Below are positions 9,454 through 18,492 of a DNA stretch of 64,000 bases, in pieces. Position 1 is the first letter of the stretch. Every line of letters begins with the position of its first letter. This DNA is from Candidatus Acidiferrales bacterium. GTDB lineage: Bacteria; Bacteroidota; Ignavibacteria; Kryptoniales; JAKASW01. The position numbers were made by a program, and so were the translations under genes. Under the pieces are notes generated by a model that did no database searches, was not told the DNA's origin, and saw only the letters and a program-made list of their open reading frames with translations. The DNA is taken from contig DATJAY010000003.1 of assembly GCA_035515795.1 (NCBI GenBank), positions 124,001 through 188,000 on the forward strand. The letters run 5' to 3'.

Positions 9454-10668
9454 CTAGATCCCTAGAAGGCCGCCGCTTGTCTTGAGACTAATTCCCGGTG
9501 ACCATACAGACGTCATTCCCTTGTTGAGGTCCCGATTCAGGGAAGCAATAATCCAAAATAAAGGACTCATGCGAATCTCAGCAACGATGCTTATGGATCC
9601 CTTTTCAGTCCCAATTCCGTTTCCACCAATGCCCAGCCGAAAATCCTGGTTTCCGTAACGATACATAATAGCATATGAGAGATATGTGGAATCGGCTTGC
9701 CCAGACAAAGCATATTGGCGATAATATCCGAGTTGTCCCAGCAGTTGGGAGTCTCCTAGGCCGATACCGCCATTTATCCAAACCCTAAATCGAGAGAGTG
9801 CGCTTTGCCTTATAATTGCATTATTAGCCCTGTAAACCGCACCTGCATCTACGTCTAACGTTGTCGCGTTCCAGCCGGGATTTGGTTTGATTTTTCTAAG
9901 CTCTAGGATGGCGGAATTGAATACGAAATGTTCAGCTTGATTCCTAAGCGCTTCAGCCTCAGCGTGGTATGATGGGTCTATCGCTTCTAATGTGTCTGCG
10001 TAGTTTCTCAGCTTATCAAGCATCCTGCTCAGAGAGTCGTTGGAAGTCACGGACACGCCAGTCGCAATGTAATTGTTTACGTTTTGGACCAAATCTTGAA
10101 CCTCCTCGTAGATTTTTTGTATTTGAGGAGTCACTTTCTGGCCTTCGTGAGGTTTGGGAAGTGCATCAAGGGCCTCGATCGATGCTTTTGCCAGCAATTT
10201 TATCTTATTTGAATCAAGTCTTCCGTCACCTGAATTCAGGATTACTATTCTGGTTCCAATGGCCCAATCTTGGCTTGAATCCGCATTTTTAGAAGGTGCC
10301 GTTCCAAGAGACACCTGTGTGTTTGAGAGGATCCTAACAAGCTGGCTATTATAGTAGTCGTATAACTGAAGTTTGGACCCCATAAGCAATTGGTAAGGAG
10401 CAAATGTGATTGCGATCCCCGGAGATAATTCTCCCTTCAAGTTCACGGCGGGTTGCACGCTGGCCAAAAATGCCGAGATCGTGCCTGGTTGCTGGATATT
10501 ATTCCCGGGGAGGCCAAGCAGATCAAAGGCAACGTCGTTCGGGATAGCCTGGAACCTTGCAACGCTATCAGCTGTCTCAACCGTCTGAGAAGAAGCATCA
10601 AGCCAACAAAACATAATAACGAGTCCTGCCAGAAGGGTACTGATACGTGGACTATGTCTTTTCTTCAT
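9454..10668 (-). CDS. Secreted protein of unknown function
   Basis: About 404 residues from ATG at 10668 (GTGAGG upstream; the frame is open to 10722). A basic N-terminus (MKKRHS) and hydrophobic stretch ending DASSQ form a clear signal peptide. The middle (about residues 170-260) is helical and charged. The last 110 residues alternate polar and aromatic residues (WINGGIGLGDSQLLGQLG, YYRQYALSG), like a short outer-membrane barrel or beta-sandwich. I recognise no named family. It lies between the unknown small protein at 10723 and the fusion gene at 9389, all on one strand with short gaps, so it is probably part of the same envelope operon. Confidence 0.7.
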   Translation of the reverse strand: MKKRHSPRISTLLAGLVIMFCWLDASSQTVETADSVARFQAIPNDVAFDLLGLPGNNIQQPGTISAFLASVQPAVNLKGELSPGIAITFAPYQLLMGSKLQLYDYYNSQLVRILSNTQVSLGTAPSKNADSSQDWAIGTRIVILNSGDGRLDSNKIKLLAKASIEALDALPKPHEGQKVTPQIQKIYEEVQDLVQNVNNYIATGVSVTSNDSLSRMLDKLRNYADTLEAIDPSYHAEAEALRNQAEHFVFNSAILELRKIKPNPGWNATTLDVDAGAVYRANNAIIRQSALSRFRVWINGGIGLGDSQLLGQLGYYRQYALSGQADSTYLSYAIMYRYGNQDFRLGIGGNGIGTEKGSISIVAEIRMSPLFWIIASLNRDLNKGMTSVWSPGISLKTSGGLLGI

Positions 10669-10722
10669 ATGAAACCTCACTGAATTTTTTGTTAGGAACT
10701 CAACTCGTATAATGGGCCTCAT

Positions 10723-11100
10723 TTACTCAAAAGTTATTTGGTCACCCTTATGGACTATTTGACCGCTCCCCGGAGGTACTACTCCAGGAGCTGCATCCTG
10801 ACATAGAACATTTCCACCTTGCTCCACTGAAACGGTGCAAACGAACGGCCCACCGGAATCACTTGGATCAGAAATAAATGAGTCCCACCATAAGGAACCG
10901 CCTATCAACTTAGTGGGATTCGTTTTCATGACAAATCGATCTGGTATGCTATCGTCAGTTCTTTGATCATTCCACGGCTCGAGAACTACGCCAGAGGAAT
11001 CATAAACAAGTCCGTTGTAAATCCCTAGTTTCAAGTGAGTGACAGAAAACGTCCATGTTACAGTGCCGCCTTTCGGATCAATTTTTGCCGTGTTAGCCAT
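10723..11100 (-). CDS. Small beta-rich protein of unknown function
   Basis: 125 residues from ATG at 11100, with AAAGGAG seven bases upstream. No signal peptide is visible. The composition (Gly, Val, Thr, Ser, Trp and few Lys) and alternating pattern suggest a beta-sandwich. The stop lies next to the longest possible start of the following gene, consistent with co-transcription. Its two cysteines (in GGPFVCTV and GNVLCQD) lie about 16 residues apart. I do not recognise the family. Its position in the envelope run suggests a structural or carried component, which is inference only. Confidence 0.65.
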   Translation of the reverse strand: MANTAKIDPKGGTVTWTFSVTHLKLGIYNGLVYDSSGVVLEPWNDQRTDDSIPDRFVMKTNPTKLIGGSLWWDSFISDPSDSGGPFVCTVSVEQGGNVLCQDAAPGVVPPGSGQIVHKGDQITFE

Positions 11101-11281
11101 GTTGATTCTCCTTTTGGTTGTTTGAATTGAATAGTTTACTCAGATACCGTTCTGTGTTCCACCTTCTGTACCTGCGTCCGACTAAATTCATGTCATGCGT
11201 TTCTCGAACAGCTCATGCAGAGATGGTTTCCATCTGTCGAGCGTGCAAATTCGGGAAAGTGTGTATCGTTCAAAGAGCAAC

Positions 11282-12547
11282 TCAAGGATTAGGTACGCGC
11301 TGAGCTGGAATCTTCAGTCCCAGATATGTTCCCGAACTAATGCCCATCAACGCTAACCAGCTGGAATCTAAATCTTTTAACGTGAGGGCAGAGAAAGCAG
11401 AAACAAGGAAAAAAGTTCCAAAGAAAAGTGTCCATGCGAAAACTTGAAATCGGTGAAAGTTTATTCCTTGATTGTCGGAGAGTATATCGTTCAAGAATCC
11501 GCAGCTGAAAACGCTTGGCTCCAAATCTCTCATTCTCTTCGTCAGGGTGGTTACTTCCGATTCACGCGCTGGTATAGCTGGGTCGCTCGGGTTTTCGGCT
11601 TTGAGCTCAACAATCTTTGCTCTTAGCACATCGAGTTGAGTTGCCAAAGATGAATATTGAGTGGGCGCGCTGTCGTCGGGCTTTTCAAGATCGATCGCTA
11701 CAGAACCGAGGGCAGTGCCTCCAGCTATCCCGAGTATTCCAAGTACCGACATCGGGAATGCTGGAAGTTCACCCACCACGACGCCAATAATAGTCATTGA
11801 AATGAATACTAGTATGAACCACCACGCCATCTGAAACCGAGCTAGACTGAATGTCTTTCGTTTCCCGTCAGGTGGAGTAGGACCCGCATCTCGCAGGATG
11901 TCAGTTCGTGATGCAAGTATGAGAAGAAGAACTACCATCAAGGCCAACAAAACAAAAGAACAGATTAGTGCGAAGACGTTGTAAACTATGAGCATTTTAT
12001 GTACGGTGGACCGAATCGGATATCCATCTTCCCACCCGACGCTAATAGCGACATCGCGCGATGGGGATTCGATCCGCTGCAACAGATTCCAAGTTGACTT
12101 TGCTTGATCCGTATGAATGAGATGAAAGGATAATTGGCCATTCAGCTTGTTGATAGACGACGGATACAGACCCTTGAGAGGCATGTCGTTCAAAAAAAGG
12201 ACTAGTTTCTGGTTGGGAGACTTAGCCTCACTTAACAAGCTGGCCAGGGCGTTAATTTTCAAGATAAGATTAGCCCCTGTTTTTATGGAATCAGAATATC
12301 CACTCCAATCAGAAGTGCAGTCTGTGACCGATGGAATAGAATCTTGCGGAGCCTGTCCTCTCCCGCTATTCATTGGAAGACAAATGAAAATCAATAGACA
12401 GTAGCCGGCGATAAGAGATTTTGGGCAAATCCGCTTGTTTCTTGGTCTTATTGTGCTTCTTGATGGGTCGACCGGGGAAATAGTTATGTTAACCTCTCCG
12501 GTGTACGCGATTGACTTAATATTTTCTTCTCCCAACATTTTGAGCAT
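11282..12547 (-). CDS. Multi-pass membrane protein with extracytoplasmic domain
   Basis: 421 residues from ATG at 12547, directly after AGGAGG. A hydrophobic segment near residues 45-65 is followed by about 120 residues of soluble, probably periplasmic domain. Membrane helices then lie near residues 185-210, 238-262, 268-288 and 362-400. A coiled-coil-like stretch (AKIVELKAENPSDPA) sits between the second pair and the last. The membrane half is paralogous to residues 1-165 of the fusion gene at 7827-9389: both have F-Q-W/I helices and an F-N/K-DI-DN motif before a final F-x-W helix. Function is unknown; it may anchor a complex in the inner membrane. Confidence 0.75.
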   Translation of the reverse strand: MLKMLGEENIKSIAYTGEVNITISPVDPSRSTIRPRNKRICPKSLIAGYCLLIFICLPMNSGRGQAPQDSIPSVTDCTSDWSGYSDSIKTGANLILKINALASLLSEAKSPNQKLVLFLNDMPLKGLYPSSINKLNGQLSFHLIHTDQAKSTWNLLQRIESPSRDVAISVGWEDGYPIRSTVHKMLIVYNVFALICSFVLLALMVVLLLILASRTDILRDAGPTPPDGKRKTFSLARFQMAWWFILVFISMTIIGVVVGELPAFPMSVLGILGIAGGTALGSVAIDLEKPDDSAPTQYSSLATQLDVLRAKIVELKAENPSDPAIPARESEVTTLTKRMRDLEPSVFSCGFLNDILSDNQGINFHRFQVFAWTLFFGTFFLVSAFSALTLKDLDSSWLALMGISSGTYLGLKIPAQRVPNP

Positions 12548-12600
12548 GGAACCTCCTGAACTTACTTCTACGTTCTAACCGTGCTCCCGTGCGGAGTTCA

Positions 12601-13155
12601 TCATCCGCCGAAAAGCTTTCCTATTGAACCGAACAATACCTGCCAAAAAACACCGTGCTGTACCGCGAAGCCAATCCTCACAAGAATGTGAGACTCCGAG
12701 CTAACTTCGAGTTTTTCATACACAACCGGCAACAAAACCAGGGCTATTATTAAGGATAATACGAGGCTCGACAGAGTGATATTCACGTTAACGGCTATGC
12801 CGGATTTCAGCTGCATAGCAGCTGAGCTAAATAGAACTCCGACAACGAGACCTATATAGATGATAATTTGTTGTCCAAGATCCACCTTAGACCCCTTTGG
12901 TTGAACCGATTTATCTCCAGATTGTTTGGGATGTGTTTCATATTTTTGATAGTGGTGGGAATGCATCCCCAAGTCTGCCTCCACCTTCATCTGTTCTTTA
13001 GGATGTCCGTGTGCCAAATTCTTTTCCGAGATTATTTTGTTTGAATCAATTGCAGAAAACTCGGATATCGGTATTGTGGGGTCTTCTCCGACAGGTTCTT
13101 TGGTTAGATGAGGGTGCGTACGTTTGCTTAGATCAAAGTATGATAATAATGACAT
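12601..13155 (-). CDS. Small membrane protein, first gene of the envelope operon
   Basis: 184 residues from ATG at 13155, chosen because GGGAGGAG lies seven to eight bases upstream (the frame is open to 13179). The first 95 residues are soluble, charged and His-rich (LGMHSHHYQKYE). Two hydrophobic segments follow (IIIYIGLVVGVLFSSAAM, then ITLSSLVLSLIIALVLLPVVY), and the C-terminus is amphipathic and Gly-rich. No family is recognised. It is the first gene downstream of the sigma-54-type promoter and paired palindromes at 13370-13475, with a leader of roughly 200 nt. Confidence 0.65.
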   Translation of the reverse strand: MSLLSYFDLSKRTHPHLTKEPVGEDPTIPISEFSAIDSNKIISEKNLAHGHPKEQMKVEADLGMHSHHYQKYETHPKQSGDKSVQPKGSKVDLGQQIIIYIGLVVGVLFSSAAMQLKSGIAVNVNITLSSLVLSLIIALVLLPVVYEKLEVSSESHILVRIGFAVQHGVFWQVLFGSIGKLFGG

Positions 13156-13207
13156 TGAAAGTCTCCTCCCTAAAGTCAAACCATTTGTTAACTGCAGTTG
13201 GCGATAC

Positions 13208-13231
13208 TCACAGCTGACAACGCGATTTCAT
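13208..13231 (-). CDS. Possible 7-codon leader reading frame
   Basis: In the leader of the 13155 gene, AAAGGGG is followed by ATG and seven codons (MKSRCQL) ending in TGA at 13208. It resembles the short leader frames before the S53 genes in having a ribosome site, but no paired hairpins are evident, so its role is uncertain. Confidence 0.25.
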   Translation of the reverse strand: MKSRCQL

Positions 13232-13369
13232 ACTGCTTCCCCTTTAGACTGTCCATCATTTAGATCAGGATTTTTCTCCTGACCGCGAGCGAGAGCAATT
13301 CCTAAGATCGTCCCAACCTTGAATCAGTCATAAGGAAAGCCTTTGGACACCGCTCCACTCAGAATTAAG

Positions 13370-13385
13370 TGCAAGAAGCGTACCT
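13370..13385 (-). promoter_or_regulatory. Sigma-54-type promoter A
   Basis: Minus strand AGGTACGCTTCTTGCA: GG, ten bases, then GC, as in the -24/-12 consensus TGGCAC-N5-TTGC. It lies 48 bp downstream of the paired palindromes at 13434-13475, the same spacing as at the three other sites in this window. It would serve the run 13155 to 3350. Confidence 0.7.
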
Positions 13386-13433
13386 ATCCAAGAACTCCGA
13401 AAACAACTCACTATGCTATGACGATTATTCTGT

Positions 13434-13475
13434 TGGGAAACGAGTTGCCCATCACCGTGGGCAAGGACATTCCCA
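13434..13475. promoter_or_regulatory. Paired 18-bp palindromes, predicted activator site A
   Basis: TGGGAAACGAGTTGCCCA (13434-13451) and TGGGCAAGGACATTCCCA (13458-13475) are separated by 6 bp, so centres are 24 bp apart. The form and spacing match the sites at 22703, 31246 and 39055. The position upstream of a -24/-12 promoter fits an enhancer-binding-protein site. Confidence 0.75.
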
Positions 13476-13608
13476 TTGCAAGCCTGCAGTCTAATAACGC
13501 CAATTCCTCGGCGTACTCTTGGAGATGTGGAATATAAGAGAAGCGATCATGGTGGGATGCATGACACATAAAAGGACAGTTTCCGATATCAAGTGCCCCT
13601 AATGAAAT

Positions 13609-16600
13609 TCATTTATCCCCCTTGAGTCGCCGAATCGACCGCAATATCACTTCAGCAATCGCCCGCCGTTTCTTTTCACTATCTACAGCCCCACCAACGG
13701 GGCTGTCCACTTTGACTCTGCGCGCATGTATTATTTGTTCTTGATGGATTTCTCCCCGACCTTCTCGTTCAAAAAAACTGGCCAGCCCATCTGTTTGGAT
13801 CACCGTGACCTTGCCTAGTTCATTAGGTTCAAGCCCGTTTGTAGAGATTGTGGTTATTTTTTCAAGATTCCTTTCATGATGGGCCACGACCACCACCTTG
13901 TCATATCCTGCAGCAAGACATTTCTTGATGTTCTTAAGTTCGTGAACTTCATCAGTGGTAACACAGACTTCAAAGGCTATTTTCTTTCCCTCTCTTTCCA
14001 GCCCGACATCGACTCGTCCCTTACCGTCCGGCGTCGGCTCTTCAATGGTCGCACTGTACCCCCAGTCCTCTGCCGTCAGTTTTATCAGGTTCTGCAAATA
14101 CCTGTGCTGCGAGACTGATTTTTCTTCAGAGCTTCTTTCCAGAGACGGCGGTGGGACTTTGCGTTTTGCTTCCTGCCTGACTGCTTCACGTCCGCTCGCG
14201 TTGGTCAGCGCTTCTTCTGGCTCATTGACTTTCGTTTGAGGGGCTTCTTCCTTAACCGACAAAATAACCTTCTCAGCGTCAGATGGCCGGGAATATTTCT
14301 TTCTTGACCGCTCTAATACTTCTTCCGCTGTCTTCTTCTCTACGGCGGCATCGATCTTCTCTTCTGGGTACGTCTTGATGTTGAAGTCATGGTCCGATCT
14401 GTCCACTCGCACAATGCCTTCACCGACGCTGAGCTCCTGGAGATCGCGCGGATCGAAGTGTGAAAATCCCTCTGATAATTTCTCGGCATCCGCGTCTCCG
14501 AGCCGGAAACATATTCTCGTGCCGGCGTTGGAAATTACAGAATCTGCCACTCCTCTATCCCGTTCGTATAACTGTCTGAGATTTTGATGGGAAAGAGTTA
14601 ATCCGAGGTGATACTTGCGTGCACCCGTGAGAACCGTTGCCAAAGAAGGGGTGATGAAATTCTGAAATTCATCTATATAGAAGTAGAAATTATCTCTTGA
14701 TCCATCGCTTAGCGCCTGTCGTGCCATAATGGCTTGATGTATCTTTGAAACGACCAGCGCCCCTAAGAGGTATGAGTTCTCCTCACCGATGAGACCCTGG
14801 GACAACTTCACAAGAAGGATCTTCTTCTGGTTCACGATCTCATTAAAATCAAGCCCCTCCTTCTGATTGACTATGTTTCTCAAGATCTGCGGTCTCAGGA
14901 AAATATCGAGCCTCGTTAGGATTGATGCTTCCGGTCTCCCATGAAGCAGCGGAAATTCTTTATTCCAGAAATATCGTAGATCACGGTCCGTGACCGTCTC
15001 CAAGAACCTATCACGAAACTCTTTCTCGACCAGGAATTTCCGTAAATCCATCAATGTCCCACCTACACTGCTCTCCGCAAATACTGTTGCGGCATTCCCG
15101 AGCACTGTGGTCATCTGATCTCCCCAGCTGGTGGCAAACCTTTTGAAGATTGCGACAAGGTCGGAAGAGAGAACGGTCTTTTCTATCTCCGAAGTGGCTG
15201 AGAGTATATTGAAGCCCGCAGGGTACTCGCTGTCGGAGGGGTCGATGATGATCACGTCTTCGAATCTTTCTTCCGGCACGCGGCAGAGCACGCCTTCGGC
15301 CAGATCGCCGTGCGGGTCAAGAAGCGCAAGTCCGTCACCGTTTTTCATGTCCTGCACAATCAGGTTGAGGAGGAGTGTCGACTTTCCCGTCCCGGTGGCA
15401 CCGACGACATGCATGTGTTTCGTTCTTTGCTCGGGACTTATGGAAACAACTCTCCTAATGCCATGGTGAACATTCTCACCGATAATGAGGTTGTGACCGA
15501 CGACGTCAACAGGAGCCTGCCTTGTTCCTGTCGTCACTCTCGAAAGTTTCTCGGAGATTACATCTGACGACGGCGGATGCACAAACCCGCACAACTCTTC
15601 GCTGTTCAGTATCATGCCGCTACGCCTCGTGAGGCGCCAGACGATATCTCTCAAATGTTCCTCGTCGTCATAACCCTCGTTGTTCAACGGTATGAATTCG
15701 TTGCTTTCCGGTCTCGAGAATGTTCTGAATGTTGCCGCAAGCGACCTCGCTATCTCATAAGCCCGGCTCTCGGAGCCGGCACTCCCCAGGACCCTGAATC
15801 CAACAGCGTAAAGCGGCTTGCTTATTTTCTCATGGGCTAACTTCACCATCTCGGGCGAATCAACAAAGAATGAAGTCCCGTCAAAATCGGTCACCGACCT
15901 CATGATGCTCTCCGCCCATGGATTGTGGACTGACTGAAAGAGAACCTGGAAGATGCCTGTTTCACCTTTGGAGAGGCTCTCCAGAGTCGCATATATGCCA
16001 GTCAGGGGATCGATGTTGAAGTTCTTGAATGCTTTGATCGGCCTCATGAATTCATCCGACAATCCGAAATCCACGATTGCGGAGCTGCGGTCGTTGTTTC
16101 CCAATCCGGACGCGATTTTGCTTTCGCCAGAGGGGTCCATCCGGACGGGGTCTATCACAACTCCGGGAAAGTATGCTTTGAGATGATGCGAAACCTGGTC
16201 CGCATCGGAGGCGCGGCTGACGAATTGCACCGTTATAGCTTCATGCGTCCCGATGATCTCGAAGCTCAACGGAAACTGCGTGTAAGAAAGGTTGAGAAGG
16301 AGCTGCTCAACGCCCAGGAAGGAAATGTCGCTCTCCCTCGGGAGCGTGATTTCAAGCTCGACAAGTTCTGAGCCATCCTCGAAAGGGCTCGGCTCCGCCG
16401 CATAATCATCGATGCTTGAATCGAAAGACGGTTCGTTCTCTTCATGTCCCTTGAACAGATTCCCGACCTTTTCCACGAGCGAGCTTATAAGAGTAGGCTT
16501 CCTTCCGTCATCGATCACCGGTTGACGGTAGAAAAAGGTTGCCCGGTTGAACGGTACGTATGGTGGTTCAAGGCCGACGGGAAAGTCATAAATATCCCAA

Positions 16601-16662
16601 CCTCTTCCCCTGTATTCCCAGAGGTAGAAATTCTCCGTCAATCGCTCGGCAAGAGTAAACAC
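13609..16662 (-). CDS. VirD4/TraG-type DNA-pumping ATPase with nuclease-like tail
   Basis: 1017 residues from a GTG start at 16662. The Walker A motif GATGTGKST lies near residue 418, followed by LLDPHGD, and the Walker B motif YFYIDEFQNF is near residue 655. This is the arrangement of type IV secretion coupling proteins and related HerA/VirD4 ATPases that pump DNA through membranes. The N-terminal 370 residues resemble no domain I can name. The last 180 residues, after a charged linker, contain GRVDVGLE then AFEVCV, reminiscent of a PD-(D/E)XK nuclease fold but with Cys where Lys is usual. It follows the membrane protein at 16684 by about 20 bp and probably works with it. Suggests a conjugative or integrative element. 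Confidence 0.85.
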   Translation of the reverse strand: MFTLAERLTENFYLWEYRGRGWDIYDFPVGLEPPYVPFNRATFFYRQPVIDDGRKPTLISSLVEKVGNLFKGHEENEPSFDSSIDDYAAEPSPFEDGSELVELEITLPRESDISFLGVEQLLLNLSYTQFPLSFEIIGTHEAITVQFVSRASDADQVSHHLKAYFPGVVIDPVRMDPSGESKIASGLGNNDRSSAIVDFGLSDEFMRPIKAFKNFNIDPLTGIYATLESLSKGETGIFQVLFQSVHNPWAESIMRSVTDFDGTSFFVDSPEMVKLAHEKISKPLYAVGFRVLGSAGSESRAYEIARSLAATFRTFSRPESNEFIPLNNEGYDDEEHLRDIVWRLTRRSGMILNSEELCGFVHPPSSDVISEKLSRVTTGTRQAPVDVVGHNLIIGENVHHGIRRVVSISPEQRTKHMHVVGATGTGKSTLLLNLIVQDMKNGDGLALLDPHGDLAEGVLCRVPEERFEDVIIIDPSDSEYPAGFNILSATSEIEKTVLSSDLVAIFKRFATSWGDQMTTVLGNAATVFAESSVGGTLMDLRKFLVEKEFRDRFLETVTDRDLRYFWNKEFPLLHGRPEASILTRLDIFLRPQILRNIVNQKEGLDFNEIVNQKKILLVKLSQGLIGEENSYLLGALVVSKIHQAIMARQALSDGSRDNFYFYIDEFQNFITPSLATVLTGARKYHLGLTLSHQNLRQLYERDRGVADSVISNAGTRICFRLGDADAEKLSEGFSHFDPRDLQELSVGEGIVRVDRSDHDFNIKTYPEEKIDAAVEKKTAEEVLERSRKKYSRPSDAEKVILSVKEEAPQTKVNEPEEALTNASGREAVRQEAKRKVPPPSLERSSEEKSVSQHRYLQNLIKLTAEDWGYSATIEEPTPDGKGRVDVGLEREGKKIAFEVCVTTDEVHELKNIKKCLAAGYDKVVVVAHHERNLEKITTISTNGLEPNELGKVTVIQTDGLASFFEREGRGEIHQEQIIHARRVKVDSPVGGAVDSEKKRRAIAEVILRSIRRLKGDK

Positions 16663-16683
16663 CGCGGCCTCGAAAAATTAGTG

Positions 16684-17310
16684 TTACTGGAAAAGCTTCT
16701 CGTTTATTATCGGCTTGCGCTCCGCTTCTGAGAGCGCCCGTATCCCTTTCGCGCTCGTCTGTTGTTCAAGAGCCTCCTGTACTGCGCTGCCGATACTATC
16801 CTGGAACATGATAGCGGTATCCTTCCTGAAATAAGTATCGGGCATAAGGTGCTTCATCAGCCGGCCTCCCATGAAAGGGATCATCGAGAGGAAAATCTGA
16901 CCTCCAGTCGGTCTCTCTCCGAGCCACCACGAGGTGAAGAATCCGGGCCCAAATGGAGCAGCGCAGATGTCGAACAAAAGCTCGAACCTCTGAATTCTCA
17001 GGTACTCGCGTTTGGCCGAATAAAACGCGGTCTCATGTTGTTCGACACGGGAAATGCGCAGATTGGGTATGTTCTTAGCCTTCACAAGTTCCGTCACCGC
17101 ATTGTAAAACTCCTGAACAGAAATCTGGAACCCCTCAAATGAGTGATGCCAGTGCGAGAACGCAACTACCTTTGCTCGCTTTTTCTGGATGCTCGCCGCT
17201 ATCCCGATAAGGATAATTAGTAGCAGTCCGAAAGCGGCCGTAAGGAGTACAAAGGTAAGAGTGCTCGGTCCGGTGTCTTGATGAGTCCCATAAGAATAAT
17301 TCTGATACAT
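16684..17310 (-). CDS. Single-pass membrane protein, likely partner of the coupling ATPase
   Basis: 208 residues from ATG at 17310 with GAAGGAGG upstream. One strong transmembrane segment lies near residues 19-43 (FVLLTAAFGLLLIILIGIAA), followed by a basic stop-transfer segment and a cytoplasmic helical domain. The gene ends about 20 bp before the GTG of the VirD4-like ATPase, so the two are probably co-transcribed. A small membrane protein paired with a soluble VirD4-type ATPase could supply its membrane anchor, since the ATPase itself shows no clear transmembrane segments. No family recognised. Confidence 0.7.
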   Translation of the reverse strand: MYQNYSYGTHQDTGPSTLTFVLLTAAFGLLLIILIGIAASIQKKRAKVVAFSHWHHSFEGFQISVQEFYNAVTELVKAKNIPNLRISRVEQHETAFYSAKREYLRIQRFELLFDICAAPFGPGFFTSWWLGERPTGGQIFLSMIPFMGGRLMKHLMPDTYFRKDTAIMFQDSIGSAVQEALEQQTSAKGIRALSEAERKPIINEKLFQ

Positions 17311-17518
17311 GACTACCTCCTTCGCTACGGTTAATAAACTTCATTGAAGTCTGTTTAACTTTTCACGACTATCCACGCTCTCCGACAAGAATTTAGCCAA
17401 TTAGACCAAAAATTAAAACTTAGACAACGCTAGTTAAATCCTCGAATATCACTATTTGCCCAATCCGGCATTTTCGCCATCCTTATTTGTGAATGCGCTC
17501 GGTTGATATCCTAAAAGT

Positions 17519-17821
17519 ATGGAGAACAAAAATCGTCGGAGGATACCGAGCCTTCTCAGGAAATACCGGAGGGTGAGAGGGTTCAAGCAGAAAGAGGTCG
17601 CGATGTTGCTCAACCTCAAGAGCCCGAGCCGCATATCGCGCTGGGAGAAAGGGGCGTGCTTCCCGAGCGTCAAGAACCTGTTCCGCCTCGCGATCATATA
17701 TAGAGTGCTGGTCGACGCAATCTTCCCCGATCTATACCATTCGCTTAAGGAAGAACTGAAGAAACGGGAAGATGATCTTTTCGGTCGGAAGGGGCCTTCC
17801 AAGAAGGCGGCTTTGGATTAA
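17519..17821 (+). CDS. XRE-family helix-turn-helix regulator
   Basis: 100 residues. Residues 8-70 form a Cro/CI-type HTH (LRKYRRVRGFKQKEVAMLL, then SPSRISRWEKG, then PSVKNLFRLAIIY). The tail is charged. It is divergent from the ATPase/membrane pair across a 208-bp intergenic region and is followed after four bases by the Rep-like gene, so it probably controls the module in both directions. Confidence 0.8.
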   Translation: MENKNRRRIPSLLRKYRRVRGFKQKEVAMLLNLKSPSRISRWEKGACFPSVKNLFRLAIIYRVLVDAIFPDLYHSLKEELKKREDDLFGRKGPSKKAALD

Positions 17822-17825
17822 AGCC

Positions 17826-18488
17826 ATGGAACGAAGGGTCATACGCCCCGGCGAGTGGTATTGGGCGGATAAGGCGGTCATCCAGGAATATGCCAGGAAA
17901 CTGGGCCTTCTGACCGTCGGGGTGTACCACTTTCTTGCAAGCATGGTGGACGAAAACCAGGACTGTTATCCGTCCCAAAAATACGTCGCGGAAAGGATCG
18001 GCTGTTCGAGGGAATCAGTATCCAGGGCAGTTAAGAGGCTTGTGGAAAATAAGTTGATAAGTGTGTGGAAGACCCCCGGGGAAAGGAAGGTGTACCACCT
18101 TCTGCCGGTCACTATGTTCTTTAAAGAAACGAAGGTGTCCCGTAAAGGCACTCCGGATGTATCACGAGAAGACACAAACAACAATAAGGGAACAAGAAAT
18201 AAGAACAATAACGTTGTTGGTGTCAAAAAATCTTATCCCTCGGATACGACTGAGGTCAAACCTCCCGAAGGCAGCGACCGCGAGATTAAGGAAAAATTAT
18301 TGGCCCATGATCTATCCGAAGCCCTTGACGACCGAGACCATCTCTCGATCTACCTTTCATACGCGAAGAAATACCCCGAACCATTCCTGAGGCGCATCTT
18401 GTCGGAGACCAGGATGACGCCGGAATCAAGGATCAGAAAGAGTCGGGCGGCATTATTCAGGTACCTTTTGAACATCTATGCAGAGTGA
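17826..18488 (+). CDS. Winged-helix replication-initiator-like protein
   Basis: 220 residues from ATG at 17826, four bases after the stop of the HTH gene. Residues 10-95 form a winged helix: VYHFLASMVDENQDCYPSQ, then YVAERIGCSRESVSRAVKRL and a wing around VWKTPGERKVY. This arrangement is typical of helix-turn-helix proteins in plasmid replication or partition modules. A low-complexity Asn/Lys-rich linker and a helical C-terminal segment follow. It could be a replication initiator or simply a transcription factor. It overlaps the open frame of the next gene by 11 bp, indicating an operon. Confidence 0.6.
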   Translation: MERRVIRPGEWYWADKAVIQEYARKLGLLTVGVYHFLASMVDENQDCYPSQKYVAERIGCSRESVSRAVKRLVENKLISVWKTPGERKVYHLLPVTMFFKETKVSRKGTPDVSREDTNNNKGTRNKNNNVVGVKKSYPSDTTEVKPPEGSDREIKEKLLAHDLSEALDDRDHLSIYLSYAKKYPEPFLRRILSETRMTPESRIRKSRAALFRYLLNIYAE

Positions 18489-18492
18489 ACCA

